A stretch of 57,772 bases of DNA from the NCBI GenBank assembly GCA_026398535.1, contig JAPLSQ010000056.1, forward strand, positions 1 through 57,772. Reading direction: 5' to 3'. The stretch is from Candidatus Sumerlaeota bacterium. Lineage in GTDB: Bacteria > Sumerlaeota > Sumerlaeia > Sumerlaeales > Sumerlaeaceae. Below the pieces are notes generated by a model. That model had not been told where the DNA came from. It worked only from the letters and a program-made list of their open reading frames with translations, and did no database searches. Both the position numbers and the translations under genes were made by a program. Shown here one piece after another: positions 33,657-41,471 of this stretch. How positions within the stretch are numbered: position 1 is the first letter of the stretch; each line of letters starts with the position of its first letter.

Positions 33657-33896
33657 CTTGGCATCCTCCTGATTCTTATCATTAATGAATGTCACGACGC
33701 TATGCGCGCCGCGCCTCCACGCCTCCGCCAACCATCACATTACACGGCTTTTCGCCGGTTTAACATCACCTGCTTTCAATAAAGTGCGAGAGAAAAAATG
33801 CCATAATATCATTCAGATCAAAGCATAATACGAAACCAATATTTTAGAACCAGCTTTATAAATGTGTCGTAAAACAGATGATGTAAAGTAAAATAT
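33657..33896. promoter_or_regulatory. AT-rich divergent intergenic region
   Basis: The 240-bp gap between two divergent exported-protein genes is much richer in A+T than the rest of the window. A TATAAA at 33857-33862, about 35 bases before the ATG at 33897, could be a -10 element, but no convincing -35 is seen. The reprolysin gene has GGAGG before its start within this region. Confidence 0.3.
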
Positions 33897-36146
33897 ATGG
33901 TTTTTTTTCGCCCAAAGTCGTTTTACGCAACCCATGCCAGGAGCGCGCGGCGGCTTGTCCGATGTTGCCGCGTGGCGGTTCTTGTCCTGATCGCCTCTCT
34001 GTTTCAAGGCATCGGATTCTGCCAAAGCGGGGGGGCGGTCCGTGTGAAATTCCAAGCCACGACCCCGGATGGGAACGCCATGATCAGCGGCGTGGAAGTC
34101 ACCTTCGGCTCGGGCAGGGATCGCTCAAGGACCTTCACGGCCATCACGAACCAGGAAGGGCTGGTGAACCTGCCGGCGGATGAGGACCCGTTCACCAATC
34201 CTGTCGATGTGCGGATCGTCGCGTTTCCAAGGCCTCAAGATCGAGCCGTGCGGCTCAAGTGGGAAGGCAAAGCCAGTCAGTTGTTGCGTGTGACCAAGGC
34301 ATTCGAGATTCGATTCACGGCGCAACAGATTACCAAGCTCCGGGATAACGTTGTCAGCATCCCGTTCGCGAAGATTGTTGTCACTCCCCTTGTGGAGAAG
34401 AAAATGGTACCGGCCACGCTGAAAATCGGCATGGGAGGTGAGAATGCCATCTCCTTCATTTTCATTGTCTTCGATTCATCAGAGTATCGTGACAACTCGC
34501 CCGCCATATTGTACTGCCCAAACGGTTCGGACACCCAGGCTCTTCATGTGGAGGGGAGATTGACCAGGACGGTTGTCGTCACGGGGCTTTACCTCGACGG
34601 GGCCAACGATTACAGAGGCTCGTGCCGTTTTGCGCTTCCGGTCCCCGGTGGGGAGCGCAGGCTGACCCTCGAGTTGCGCCTTCAATCGCAGCAGTTTGAC
34701 GCATGGAAGGAGCGGGTCATTGAAATCATGACCGGGATCGCGGGACAGAACACCGCACAGCGGCTCAACGATGTCCAAGGCTTCTTTCAGGACCGCCGTC
34801 CGGACAATGGTAATGCTATGAATGGAGGGCTCTACTATCCCCCGAATATCTACTTCCCCTTGGATTTCGACGCCACCAAAAGCGATGCCCCGGAAAATAT
34901 GTTCCATGAATGGTCGCACGCGATCATGGACCGGTGTTACCAAGCCAACGAACCGGGAGTTGGCCACGAACCGGACGAAAGGGTTACTCCGGCCATTGCG
35001 TGGTCCGAGGGCCGGGCCCACTTCGTCAGCGCCTGCTTCTGCCGCGCCTTGGGGGGTAATCCCGGAAACCTCAGCCCCCAGGAGGCTCTCGCGAGAGAAT
35101 ATGTTCTCCTGCCGGAAGAATGCATGGGATCGCGTCACGAGCTCATTGTCTGCACCGCGCTGCTGACATTCTACGAGCGGCGGGGCTTGCAGGGCGGCGC
35201 GGAGATCCTCACGGACTTCTACACGGGATACTCGGGTATCCGGAACTGCCGGGATTTCTTCAATGCCGTCAGAACAGCTAACGCGGGCGACACCAATATA
35301 GTCGATATCGCATGCCAGGTGGAAATTCTGTTTCGGATCACTCCCCCGAATCGCTCCCTCTTCCGCGCCCAGATCATCGAAGGGCAGGAAAAAAAAGCCG
35401 GTCAGCCCTTGCGTCTTCAGGGCCGCGTCATCACGGCCAACGGACGCCCGCTCATCCCGGAATTCCGCCTGCCTGTCCGGGTCAATGCCAGCTTCTCCAC
35501 CGACCGCATCACTTACGCCTGGTCCGAAAAAGGCAGGGAGTTGGGAAAGGGAGAGAGGCTTGCCTACATGCCGCCCGACAACAACGTGCATGAGATCCGG
35601 CTCCAGGCGTACCTGCAGGCGCCCATGGGCACGAACGTTCTTATCGGCGATGTGACCCGCAACGTGCAGGCTGCACAGGGCGGGCCCCGGGACGCATACA
35701 CCATGGATTGGTGGCTGTTTAAGCCAGTCAACTGGAACTCCTCTCAGGAACTCCGGTTCACTATTCAAGGTCCCCTGTTCACGGTCGCGCGGGAAAACAT
35801 GGACGGCAGCACCCGCAACCTGAACATCGAAATCCCATCACAGCCGGCGGGACAAGAGCTCAAGTATACTTTAAAGGGGGATATGCGGAACCGGCGGGTT
35901 GATGAGAGTTTGGCAGCCAATGCGAAACTGCATCAGCTCTGGCAATGGAAGATCACCGACTCCAAGGGAACCCGGTACGACCGCCGCCCGAATCCGGAGT
36001 GTTCGATCGTGGCAGGAGAGCGCACCGAGGTCGTCTTCTTCTTAACGCGTCCAAAGCAGATGGTTGATGGGCAGATAATACAGCCGCCGTCGACATATCC
36101 AACGTTGCCTGCAATCAAAATAACGTTCATTCCAAAAACAAAGTGA
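33897..36146 (+). CDS. Exported HEWSH protein, putative zinc metallopeptidase of unknown family
   Basis: 749 residues with a signal peptide (VAVLVLIASLFQGIGFC) and no other membrane segment. Residues about 50-160 look like a beta-sandwich with a carboxypeptidase-regulatory-like pattern (TPDGNAMISGVEVTF). The central domain has MFHEWSHAIMDRCY (His337, Glu338, His341) and AIAWSEGRAHFVSACF, with Glu371 29 residues after the second His's motif. That is the HExxH...E arrangement of gluzincin peptidases. The C-terminal 250 residues are beta-rich. I do not recognise the family. The next gene, a Sel1 protein, overlaps the stop region by a few bases, so the pair is probably an operon. Confidence 0.7.
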   Translation: MVFFRPKSFYATHARSARRLVRCCRVAVLVLIASLFQGIGFCQSGGAVRVKFQATTPDGNAMISGVEVTFGSGRDRSRTFTAITNQEGLVNLPADEDPFTNPVDVRIVAFPRPQDRAVRLKWEGKASQLLRVTKAFEIRFTAQQITKLRDNVVSIPFAKIVVTPLVEKKMVPATLKIGMGGENAISFIFIVFDSSEYRDNSPAILYCPNGSDTQALHVEGRLTRTVVVTGLYLDGANDYRGSCRFALPVPGGERRLTLELRLQSQQFDAWKERVIEIMTGIAGQNTAQRLNDVQGFFQDRRPDNGNAMNGGLYYPPNIYFPLDFDATKSDAPENMFHEWSHAIMDRCYQANEPGVGHEPDERVTPAIAWSEGRAHFVSACFCRALGGNPGNLSPQEALAREYVLLPEECMGSRHELIVCTALLTFYERRGLQGGAEILTDFYTGYSGIRNCRDFFNAVRTANAGDTNIVDIACQVEILFRITPPNRSLFRAQIIEGQEKKAGQPLRLQGRVITANGRPLIPEFRLPVRVNASFSTDRITYAWSEKGRELGKGERLAYMPPDNNVHEIRLQAYLQAPMGTNVLIGDVTRNVQAAQGGPRDAYTMDWWLFKPVNWNSSQELRFTIQGPLFTVARENMDGSTRNLNIEIPSQPAGQELKYTLKGDMRNRRVDESLAANAKLHQLWQWKITDSKGTRYDRRPNPECSIVAGERTEVVFFLTRPKQMVDGQIIQPPSTYPTLPAIKITFIPKTK

Positions 36147-36157
36147 GGGAAAGAGTG

Positions 36158-37666
36158 ATGCGTCCGTCCAATGGCAACAGCATGATTCTCACAATCGCGA
36201 TCATGGCCGCCGCCGTCATCTCAGCGCACGCCGGCGCGCTGGATAAACCGCTTATCGCCAGGGAAGACCGCGCGGTTTCACCAACAAAAACAACCCGCAA
36301 GAGTGTGTTCGATCAACCGCTCATCGTAAGGGAACCGAAACCGGAAGACAAGTTCGCTGAAGAAACGGGAACTGCCGAACCGTTGGAGGCGTCACCCAAT
36401 GTCAAGGAAACCGGGACCAGGACGCAACCCGCGAAGACAACCCGCAAGAGTGTGTTCGATCAACCGCTCATCGTAAGGGAACCGAAACCGGAAGACAAGA
36501 CCGCTGAAGAAACGGGAACTGCCGAACCGTTGGAGGCGTCACCCAATGTCAAGGAAACCGGGACCAGGACGCAACCCGCGAAAACAACCCGCAAGAGTGT
36601 GTTCGATCAACCGCTCATCGTCGGGGAGCCTAAACCGGAAGAAAAGTCCGCTGAAGAAACGGGGACTGCACCGGGAGACGCCGAGGTGAAGTACCGGCGC
36701 GGATACGCGCTCGAGTATGGCGACGGCGTCGACACGGATACGCTTGAAGCGGTAAAGCTTTACCGCGAGGCGGCTGACCTTGGCCACGCGAAGGCGATGG
36801 ACAGGCTTGGGAGCATGTATTTTAAAGGCTCCGGTGTTGAAAAAAATCCGGTCGAGGCCGTCCGGTGGTTCCGTGCCGGCGCGGAAAAGGGTTGTGTCCG
36901 CGCGCAGTTCAACCTTGCCGTATGCCTTTATAAGGGCAATGGTGTTGCGAAAAACCAGGATGAAGCGATCAGGTGGTATCGCAAGGCTGCCGCCAGCAAT
37001 TACGCGTCGGCGCAATTCAACCTTGGCATGATCATCTATCGCAGCGCTGGCATTCCCGCGGACAAGGAGGAAGCCATACGGTTATTCGAGGCGGCCGCCG
37101 CACAAGGACACGAAAAGGCGAAACTGGTTATAAAGCGTTATCGTGCCCAGGGAACAGCCGCAACCAGGGATGCGGAAAAGACGCCCCAGACCAAGCCAGC
37201 AAAGACCAGCGATTCGGAGAAGGCTGCTCAGGCCGCGCCCGCCGAACCTGATGCCGGATCCAACCCAACCAGCGACGACGTCAAGCGGGCCATGAACGAT
37301 GTCCGCGAGCAATATCTGAACAAGATTTTGCGCCGGTATGCGGGGCAATGGGAAACGCCTTGGGGCAAATTCGTGACCGCCGCCGACAAAGGCCTGCTGC
37401 GCGGCCAGTATGCGCGCAACGGCGGCAAGCTGCAGGGCAAGCTGGCGCGCGACGAGGAAAGCGTCAACGCCGAGTGGAAGGAGACCAACGGCGACTCGGG
37501 AACCATGATACTGCAATTGGACGAAGACGGGAAGACCCTTGTGGCGCGGTGGGAAAAATCCGACAAGTCAGACAAAGGCGAGTGGAAAGGCAAACCCATC
37601 GGAAACGGCACGGACAAAAGCAACGCAGAACCTGAGAAACCAGCAGACTCGCAGAGCCCCGAGTGA
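36158..37666 (+). CDS. Exported Sel1-repeat protein with internal 49-residue duplications
   Basis: About 502 residues. It has a signal peptide (MILTIAIMAAAVISAHAG), a low-complexity region of tandem 49-residue units each containing RKSVFDQPLIVREPKPED, four Sel1-like repeats (about residues 170-320), and an acidic/lysine-rich tail with KMSKDKGEWKG-like strands. Sel1 units read like YRRGYALEYGDGVDTDTLEA, AMDRLGSMYFKGSGVEKNP, AQFNLAVCLYKGNGVAKNQ and AQFNLGMIIYRSAGI. Sel1 repeats form superhelical protein-binding scaffolds. The ATG at 36158 has GAGGGA upstream; GTG at 36143 overlaps the previous stop. It is coupled to the HEWSH gene and may hold or present that protein, which is inference. Confidence 0.8.
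   Translation: MRPSNGNSMILTIAIMAAAVISAHAGALDKPLIAREDRAVSPTKTTRKSVFDQPLIVREPKPEDKFAEETGTAEPLEASPNVKETGTRTQPAKTTRKSVFDQPLIVREPKPEDKTAEETGTAEPLEASPNVKETGTRTQPAKTTRKSVFDQPLIVGEPKPEEKSAEETGTAPGDAEVKYRRGYALEYGDGVDTDTLEAVKLYREAADLGHAKAMDRLGSMYFKGSGVEKNPVEAVRWFRAGAEKGCVRAQFNLAVCLYKGNGVAKNQDEAIRWYRKAAASNYASAQFNLGMIIYRSAGIPADKEEAIRLFEAAAAQGHEKAKLVIKRYRAQGTAATRDAEKTPQTKPAKTSDSEKAAQAAPAEPDAGSNPTSDDVKRAMNDVREQYLNKILRRYAGQWETPWGKFVTAADKGLLRGQYARNGGKLQGKLARDEESVNAEWKETNGDSGTMILQLDEDGKTLVARWEKSDKSDKGEWKGKPIGNGTDKSNAEPEKPADSQSPE
36290..36665 (+). repeat. 147-bp tandem duplication inside the Sel1 gene
   Basis: Units begin at 36290, 36437 and 36584 (each with ACAACCCGCAAGAGTGTGTT), exactly 147 bp apart. The first two are nearly identical at the DNA level and the third is partial. 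An older, diverged unit (DKPLIARED) precedes them. The multiple of three keeps the frame, and the near-identity suggests recent expansion. Confidence 0.92.
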
Positions 37667-37889
37667 CCGTTTCGGCCAGACATGGGGTTGTCCCCTCCCG
37701 GCCCGAAGCGCGCAGATCGTGAACGTGGTGAGCAGCCCATGATCCTTGGGTTTGAATGTGCCTTTGCCATTTGCCCGCCGCGCACACAATACGTCCAACC
37801 CGCCATGCAATAGCTTGACCTGCGATCCGGCACATCGCATCACCTTTATCCATGGGTGTTCGCACCAAACTTATCCTTGGGTTTTTTCG

Positions 37890-38907
37890 ATGTCCATGAC
37901 CAGGCGGCCGCTGGCGCCGATCCATGAGATGCGCGTTGTTTCGTGGTCGTACCCGCCCGGCATTGCCCCGCCGGACGCCCGGCGCGCCGCCAGGCGTTTC
38001 ACGCGGCAAGGCGCCAATACCGTCATCACAGAGGACAACCGCTACATCCTCTACAATCCCCCGCCCAGCGCCCCCGCTCCCCATTTCCATTTCGTCCCCA
38101 CGGCCGCGCAGCCGGACGCTCCCGGCAACACGCATCGTCGTCCAGGCGATGCACGCCGAGGGCATCCGCGTCATCCATCACGTCACGTTCTGTTACGCTT
38201 CGCGGGATTTCATGGAACAACACCGCGACTGGACCCAGCGCGACGCGCGCAACCCGTCCGAACCGCTGTTTTTCGGCGATTATGGCGGCGTATGGCTTTT
38301 CTGCCTGAACAATCCCGATTTCCGCGGCAAATTCATTTCCACGGCAGCCGCTTTCACGCATGAGACGGGAGTGGACGGGTGGATGATCGACGAGACGGAA
38401 TTTCTCCCCGACTGGTTCTCGTGCGGATGTGTTCATTGCCGGGCCGCATTTCGCGGATACGCGCGCAAGGGGCAGCCGCCGCCCGCGCCCGCCGACCATG
38501 CGGCGCGCGAAAGGATCACGCAACTCCTCGGAAACTTCCCCGAGGCGGCGGCGTGGCGCGCCTCCGCGCCGGGCGATGTTTCGGTCAATGTCATGCGCCG
38601 CAACGACGGTTCGCTTGCCGTGCATCTGCTCAACACAACCGGCGCGTTGCGCGCCTTCGGCCCCGGGCGGGGGACGCCGCTCGGAACGCGGCCGTCGATA
38701 CCGCGCCGGCGCATCCGCAATATCCAAGTGGAGATGGAATGCCCCGCCTGTCCCGCCGGTCAACCGGTCATTCACCATTTCTGGTGCGCGGCCGCCGCGC
38801 CATGCCCCTTCGAGTGGAACAACGCGGCATTGCGTCTCTTCGTTCCGGAGATTGGGGATTATGCCGTGATTGATGTCCCCGCTCCCGGAAATTCCGTCAG
38901 CCCATGA
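37890..38907 (+). pseudogene. Decayed glycoside hydrolase-like gene (frameshift plus internal deletion)
   Basis: The 5' part reads in one frame from the ATG at 37890 (MRVVSWSYPPGIAPP, GANTVITEDNRYIL). The 3' part reads in the +1 frame from about 38125 (VVQAMHAEGIRVIHHVTFCY, FFGDYGGVWLFCLNNPDF, GVDGWMIDETEFLPDW). The switch lies near 38100-38125. The joined protein resembles TIM-barrel beta-galactosidase/GH42-type proteins of unknown substrate, with Asp-Glu in WMIDETEF. After the sequence GCVHCRAAFRGYARKG the catalytic domain ends early and jumps to a C-terminal domain (VMRRNDGSLAVHLLNTTG), so a large middle part is missing. A sequencing error could explain the frameshift but not the deletion. 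Confidence 0.72.
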
Positions 38908-38944
38908 ACTGAGCGTCCCGGGACGCGATGCGCCGTAGCGCTCA

Positions 38945-39862
38945 TCACGAGTTGAGTTTGACGGTGTAGTTGCGGGTTTCGCCGGGACGGATGGTGACTT
39001 CGTGCTCGTAATCGGGATATCCCTTGCGGCTCAGGCGCACTTGGTAGACGCGCGCCTCGATGTCGTTGATGACGGCGGGTGTTTTGCCCATATATTTGCC
39101 GTCGAGGTAAATAGACGCGCCTTGGGGCCGGGTGTTGATTTCAATTCCCCCACTATTGTAAGGATGCCGTCTGGGACCGTCGCCGCCTTCGACGCGGAAT
39201 GTCGCCGATCCCTCGGCATATTGCCCGTCTTTTGGACCGGGCTCAATCCCCCGCACCTCGATGCCCTGAAGCTGTTGGGGGCCGGGGCCCGCTGTTTTCA
39301 CGCGCTGCAACAACGCCGTGGCGCCGCCGCTGGCGCGAGGGAATGGATCGCCCGACGAATAGCCTTGCCATTGGTTGAAGAACGGATACTTGTCCCGCAC
39401 GGCCACGATGGTGATGCGGTTTATGCCGCGGGGGCCGGTGACTTTCAGCTCGTAGTTGTCGTCGGGGATGTAATAGGTTGATCCGCCCTCAATGTGGTTG
39501 GACCGGTCGTAGTAGTTGGGATAGAACTGGCGGGTTTCGCCGGACGGATCCTCACTGAAGATGAACACATGCGCGCTGCGCGTGACACGGAAGTAGACGC
39601 GGATGCGCTCGCCGATTGAGTAGCTGTTGCGGGTTGTCCAGACCGATGCGCGGAAATCGTTGTGCGGCGGCGGCGGGATGGGTTCGATGCCGCGAGTCTC
39701 CGGCAGCGGCAGCGGCGCGATGCCGCTGGCGGTTGCTTTGCGCAAGGCCGGGGCGGTGGCGGCATCGCCGGGCGGCGCGGCTTTCTTGTCAACTCCGACA
39801 GCGGAAACCACAATAGCGAGCGCCATGAAGGCGCATGTTGCGACAACAACGCGAATGTTCAT
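38945..39862 (-). CDS. Exported DUF4384 protein with C-terminal PEGA domain
   Basis: 305 residues. A signal peptide (VVVATCAFMALAIVVSAVG) and a proline-rich linker precede a DUF4384 domain (about 75-165: SVWTTRNSYSIGERIRVYF, VFIFSEDPSGETRQFYPN, TYYIPDDNYELKVTGPRG). A PEGA domain follows at about 232-303 (IEINTRPQGASIYLDGKYMG, then KGYPDYEHEVTI). Both domains are beta-sandwiches of surface or periplasmic proteins. DUF4384 is often linked to kinase or caspase-like signalling in such genomes, but nothing of that kind is adjacent. It lies alone between a pseudogene and the FAD-subunit gene. Its C-terminus (VKLNS) lacks the W-x-x-Y tail. Confidence 0.87.
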   Translation of the reverse strand: MNIRVVVATCAFMALAIVVSAVGVDKKAAPPGDAATAPALRKATASGIAPLPLPETRGIEPIPPPPHNDFRASVWTTRNSYSIGERIRVYFRVTRSAHVFIFSEDPSGETRQFYPNYYDRSNHIEGGSTYYIPDDNYELKVTGPRGINRITIVAVRDKYPFFNQWQGYSSGDPFPRASGGATALLQRVKTAGPGPQQLQGIEVRGIEPGPKDGQYAEGSATFRVEGGDGPRRHPYNSGGIEINTRPQGASIYLDGKYMGKTPAVINDIEARVYQVRLSRKGYPDYEHEVTIRPGETRNYTVKLNS

Positions 39863-39990
39863 CTTTGTTCTCCTCTTATGGGATCATATTCGCTGTTTTA
39901 CAGGCGCATGCAAGCTTTAATCGGCGCAACATCGGAGCCACGGCGGGCAACGGTCATGCCTGCGATGGGCACACGGGATCATCAATCATG

Positions 39991-40863
39991 TCATGCAATG
40001 ATTTGACGCAGAGCGCGTTTCAGCAGCACGCCGGCCATGGCGCGGCGGTAATCGGCGCCGCCGCGGAAATCGTCAATGGGCTGCACCTCTTCCTGGGCGA
40101 TGCGCGCGGCTTCATCAATCGCCTTGCCTGACAGCGTCATACCGCCATCGCCCGTCCGGACGGCGGCCCCGGTCAGGAACTCCTCCGTTCTTCGTGCTTT
40201 CATTGGGCTGGGCCCGGCGCTTCCAAAAGCCGCATAAAATCGCCCGCTCTCCGAGACCGCGCACGAGCAGCACACCATCGATATGTTCATGGCGCCGCGT
40301 TTGCCAAGTTTCTGCCATGCGGATTTCCATGCGGCGGGGAAGCGGATGGACACGATCATTTCATCGTCTGCGAGCGCCGTCTTGCGGTAATCGAGAAAGA
40401 AATCGCGCAGCGACAGCAGGCGCGGGCCGTTGGCGTTGCGCAATTCCAGCGCCGCGTCAAGCGACAGCAGCGCCGTCGATCCGTCGCCGGCGGGCGAGGC
40501 CGAGACGATGTTGCCGGCGATGGTTCCGCGGTTGCGTATCTGCGGCCCGCCCACCGACAGCGCCGCGCCGGCAAGACAGGTCACGGGCAGTTCCGCGAGA
40601 CGGGAAAATGTGGCGCAACAGCCCGCTGTGTATATTTCCGCGGCGCCGGGCGGCATCCGGTCCGCCGGCGGATTGTCATTGCGCGCGCGCTTGATTTCAT
40701 CCAGCCCGGGGATGTGCGAGAGATCGATGTAGTTTTTTGCCGGACAGCGGCCGCGATTCATCATGACGATCAGGTCCGTGCCCCCGGCGATGAACGACGC
40801 GGCGGCGCCGTGCTCGCGCTTGAGAGCAAGCGCCTCCTCAATCGTGTGCGGCTGAAAAAACAT
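39991..40863 (-). CDS. Xanthine dehydrogenase family FAD-binding (medium) subunit, orphan
   Basis: 290 residues from the ATG at 40863 (MFFQPHTIEEALALKREHG). It is the FAD-binding M subunit of the molybdenum hydroxylases (XdhB/CoxM/4-hydroxybenzoyl-CoA reductase beta type). Hallmarks are SFIAGGTDLIVMM (first FAD motif) and VGGPQIRNRGTIAGNIVSAS (second FAD motif). A C-terminal alpha/beta part follows, as in the CO dehydrogenase flavoprotein domain. These subunits need a molybdopterin subunit and a 2Fe-2S subunit, normally encoded next door. Neither is seen within the flanks, so the partner genes are elsewhere or have been lost. An upstream in-frame ATG at 40887 is possible but lacks family support. 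Confidence 0.9.
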   Translation of the reverse strand: MFFQPHTIEEALALKREHGAAASFIAGGTDLIVMMNRGRCPAKNYIDLSHIPGLDEIKRARNDNPPADRMPPGAAEIYTAGCCATFSRLAELPVTCLAGAALSVGGPQIRNRGTIAGNIVSASPAGDGSTALLSLDAALELRNANGPRLLSLRDFFLDYRKTALADDEMIVSIRFPAAWKSAWQKLGKRGAMNISMVCCSCAVSESGRFYAAFGSAGPSPMKARRTEEFLTGAAVRTGDGGMTLSGKAIDEAARIAQEEVQPIDDFRGGADYRRAMAGVLLKRALRQIIA

Positions 40864-41000
40864 GATGAAGTCATGATTACAGCCCAACTGGGGCGCAAAT
40901 CAAGTGATCTGATGTGAAAATAACACACATCCTGACAAACTATTATCAAAACACCTGAATTTCGCGCCGCCGCATTCGTAGATGCCAACCACAGAGAGGA

Positions 41001-41141
41001 CCTCCGTAGTTGACGGAGGGAAGCATCTCATCAGGTTTTGAAGCACAATCGTTTCCTTAGTGTCCGGTTGGCCTCCATTTCCCGGATAGCATCTTCCCGC
41101 CTCACGCAGCTCTTCTCACATTACCATGGAGCAAAGCTCCA
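41001..41141 (+). promoter_or_regulatory. Structured 5' leader of the cold-shock gene
   Basis: Two perfect hairpins lie upstream of the cold-shock protein gene: CCTCCGT-AGTTG-ACGGAGG (41001-41019) and TGGAGC-AAA-GCTCCA (41127-41141). The second ends five bases before the Shine-Dalgarno AAGGAGG. Long structured leaders are typical for cold-shock mRNAs and can act as thermosensors. No further gene is seen in 40864-41000. Confidence 0.4.
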
Positions 41142-41157
41142 CACAAGGAGGCCAATC

Positions 41158-41361
41158 ATGGCCAATGGAACCGTCAAATGGTTCAACGACTCGAAGGGAT
41201 TCGGGTTCATCACTCAAGAGAGCGGGCCCGACCTGTTCGTGCATCATACATCCATCGTCAGCGATGGATTTCGCAGTCTCAACGAAGGCGACGCTGTCTC
41301 CTTTGAAAGCGCGCCCGGACCGAAGGGGCCGCAAGCGAAAAACGTTCGCCGCATCAGCTAA
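41158..41361 (+). CDS. Cold-shock protein (CspA family)
   Basis: 67 residues, the full length of a single cold-shock domain. It binds single-stranded RNA and DNA and melts mRNA structure. RNP-1 is KGFGFI (in [18 protein letters not shown]) and RNP-2 is LFVHHTSI; the end is AKNVRRIS. The ATG at 41158 follows AAGGAGG with ideal spacing. It is a stand-alone gene with a structured leader upstream and a strong intrinsic terminator downstream. Confidence 0.98.
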   Translation: MANGTVKWFNDSKGFGFITQESGPDLFVHHTSIVSDGFRSLNEGDAVSFESAPGPKGPQAKNVRRIS

Positions 41362-41390
41362 CCCTGTCCGGCGGGGACACACTTGATTGA

Positions 41391-41433
41391 AAAGCCGCGC
41401 ATGGGCGCAAACCCATGCGCGGCTTTATTCTTT
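41391..41433 (+). terminator. Intrinsic terminator of the cold-shock gene
   Basis: AAAGCCGCGCATGGG (41391-41405) pairs perfectly over 15 bp with CCCATGCGCGGCTTT (41412-41426). The 6-base loop is followed by ATTCTTT. It is the clearest Rho-independent terminator in the window. Confidence 0.92.
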
Positions 41434-41471
41434 AGCGTTTGTCTGTGTCTGTCCTCTCGCGCCGCCGCGGG

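Noticed and set aside
41440..41462. Further family A copy (TGTCTGTGTCTGTCC, reversed)
   Set aside because: Too short and without the CACGGAC core; may be chance similarity.
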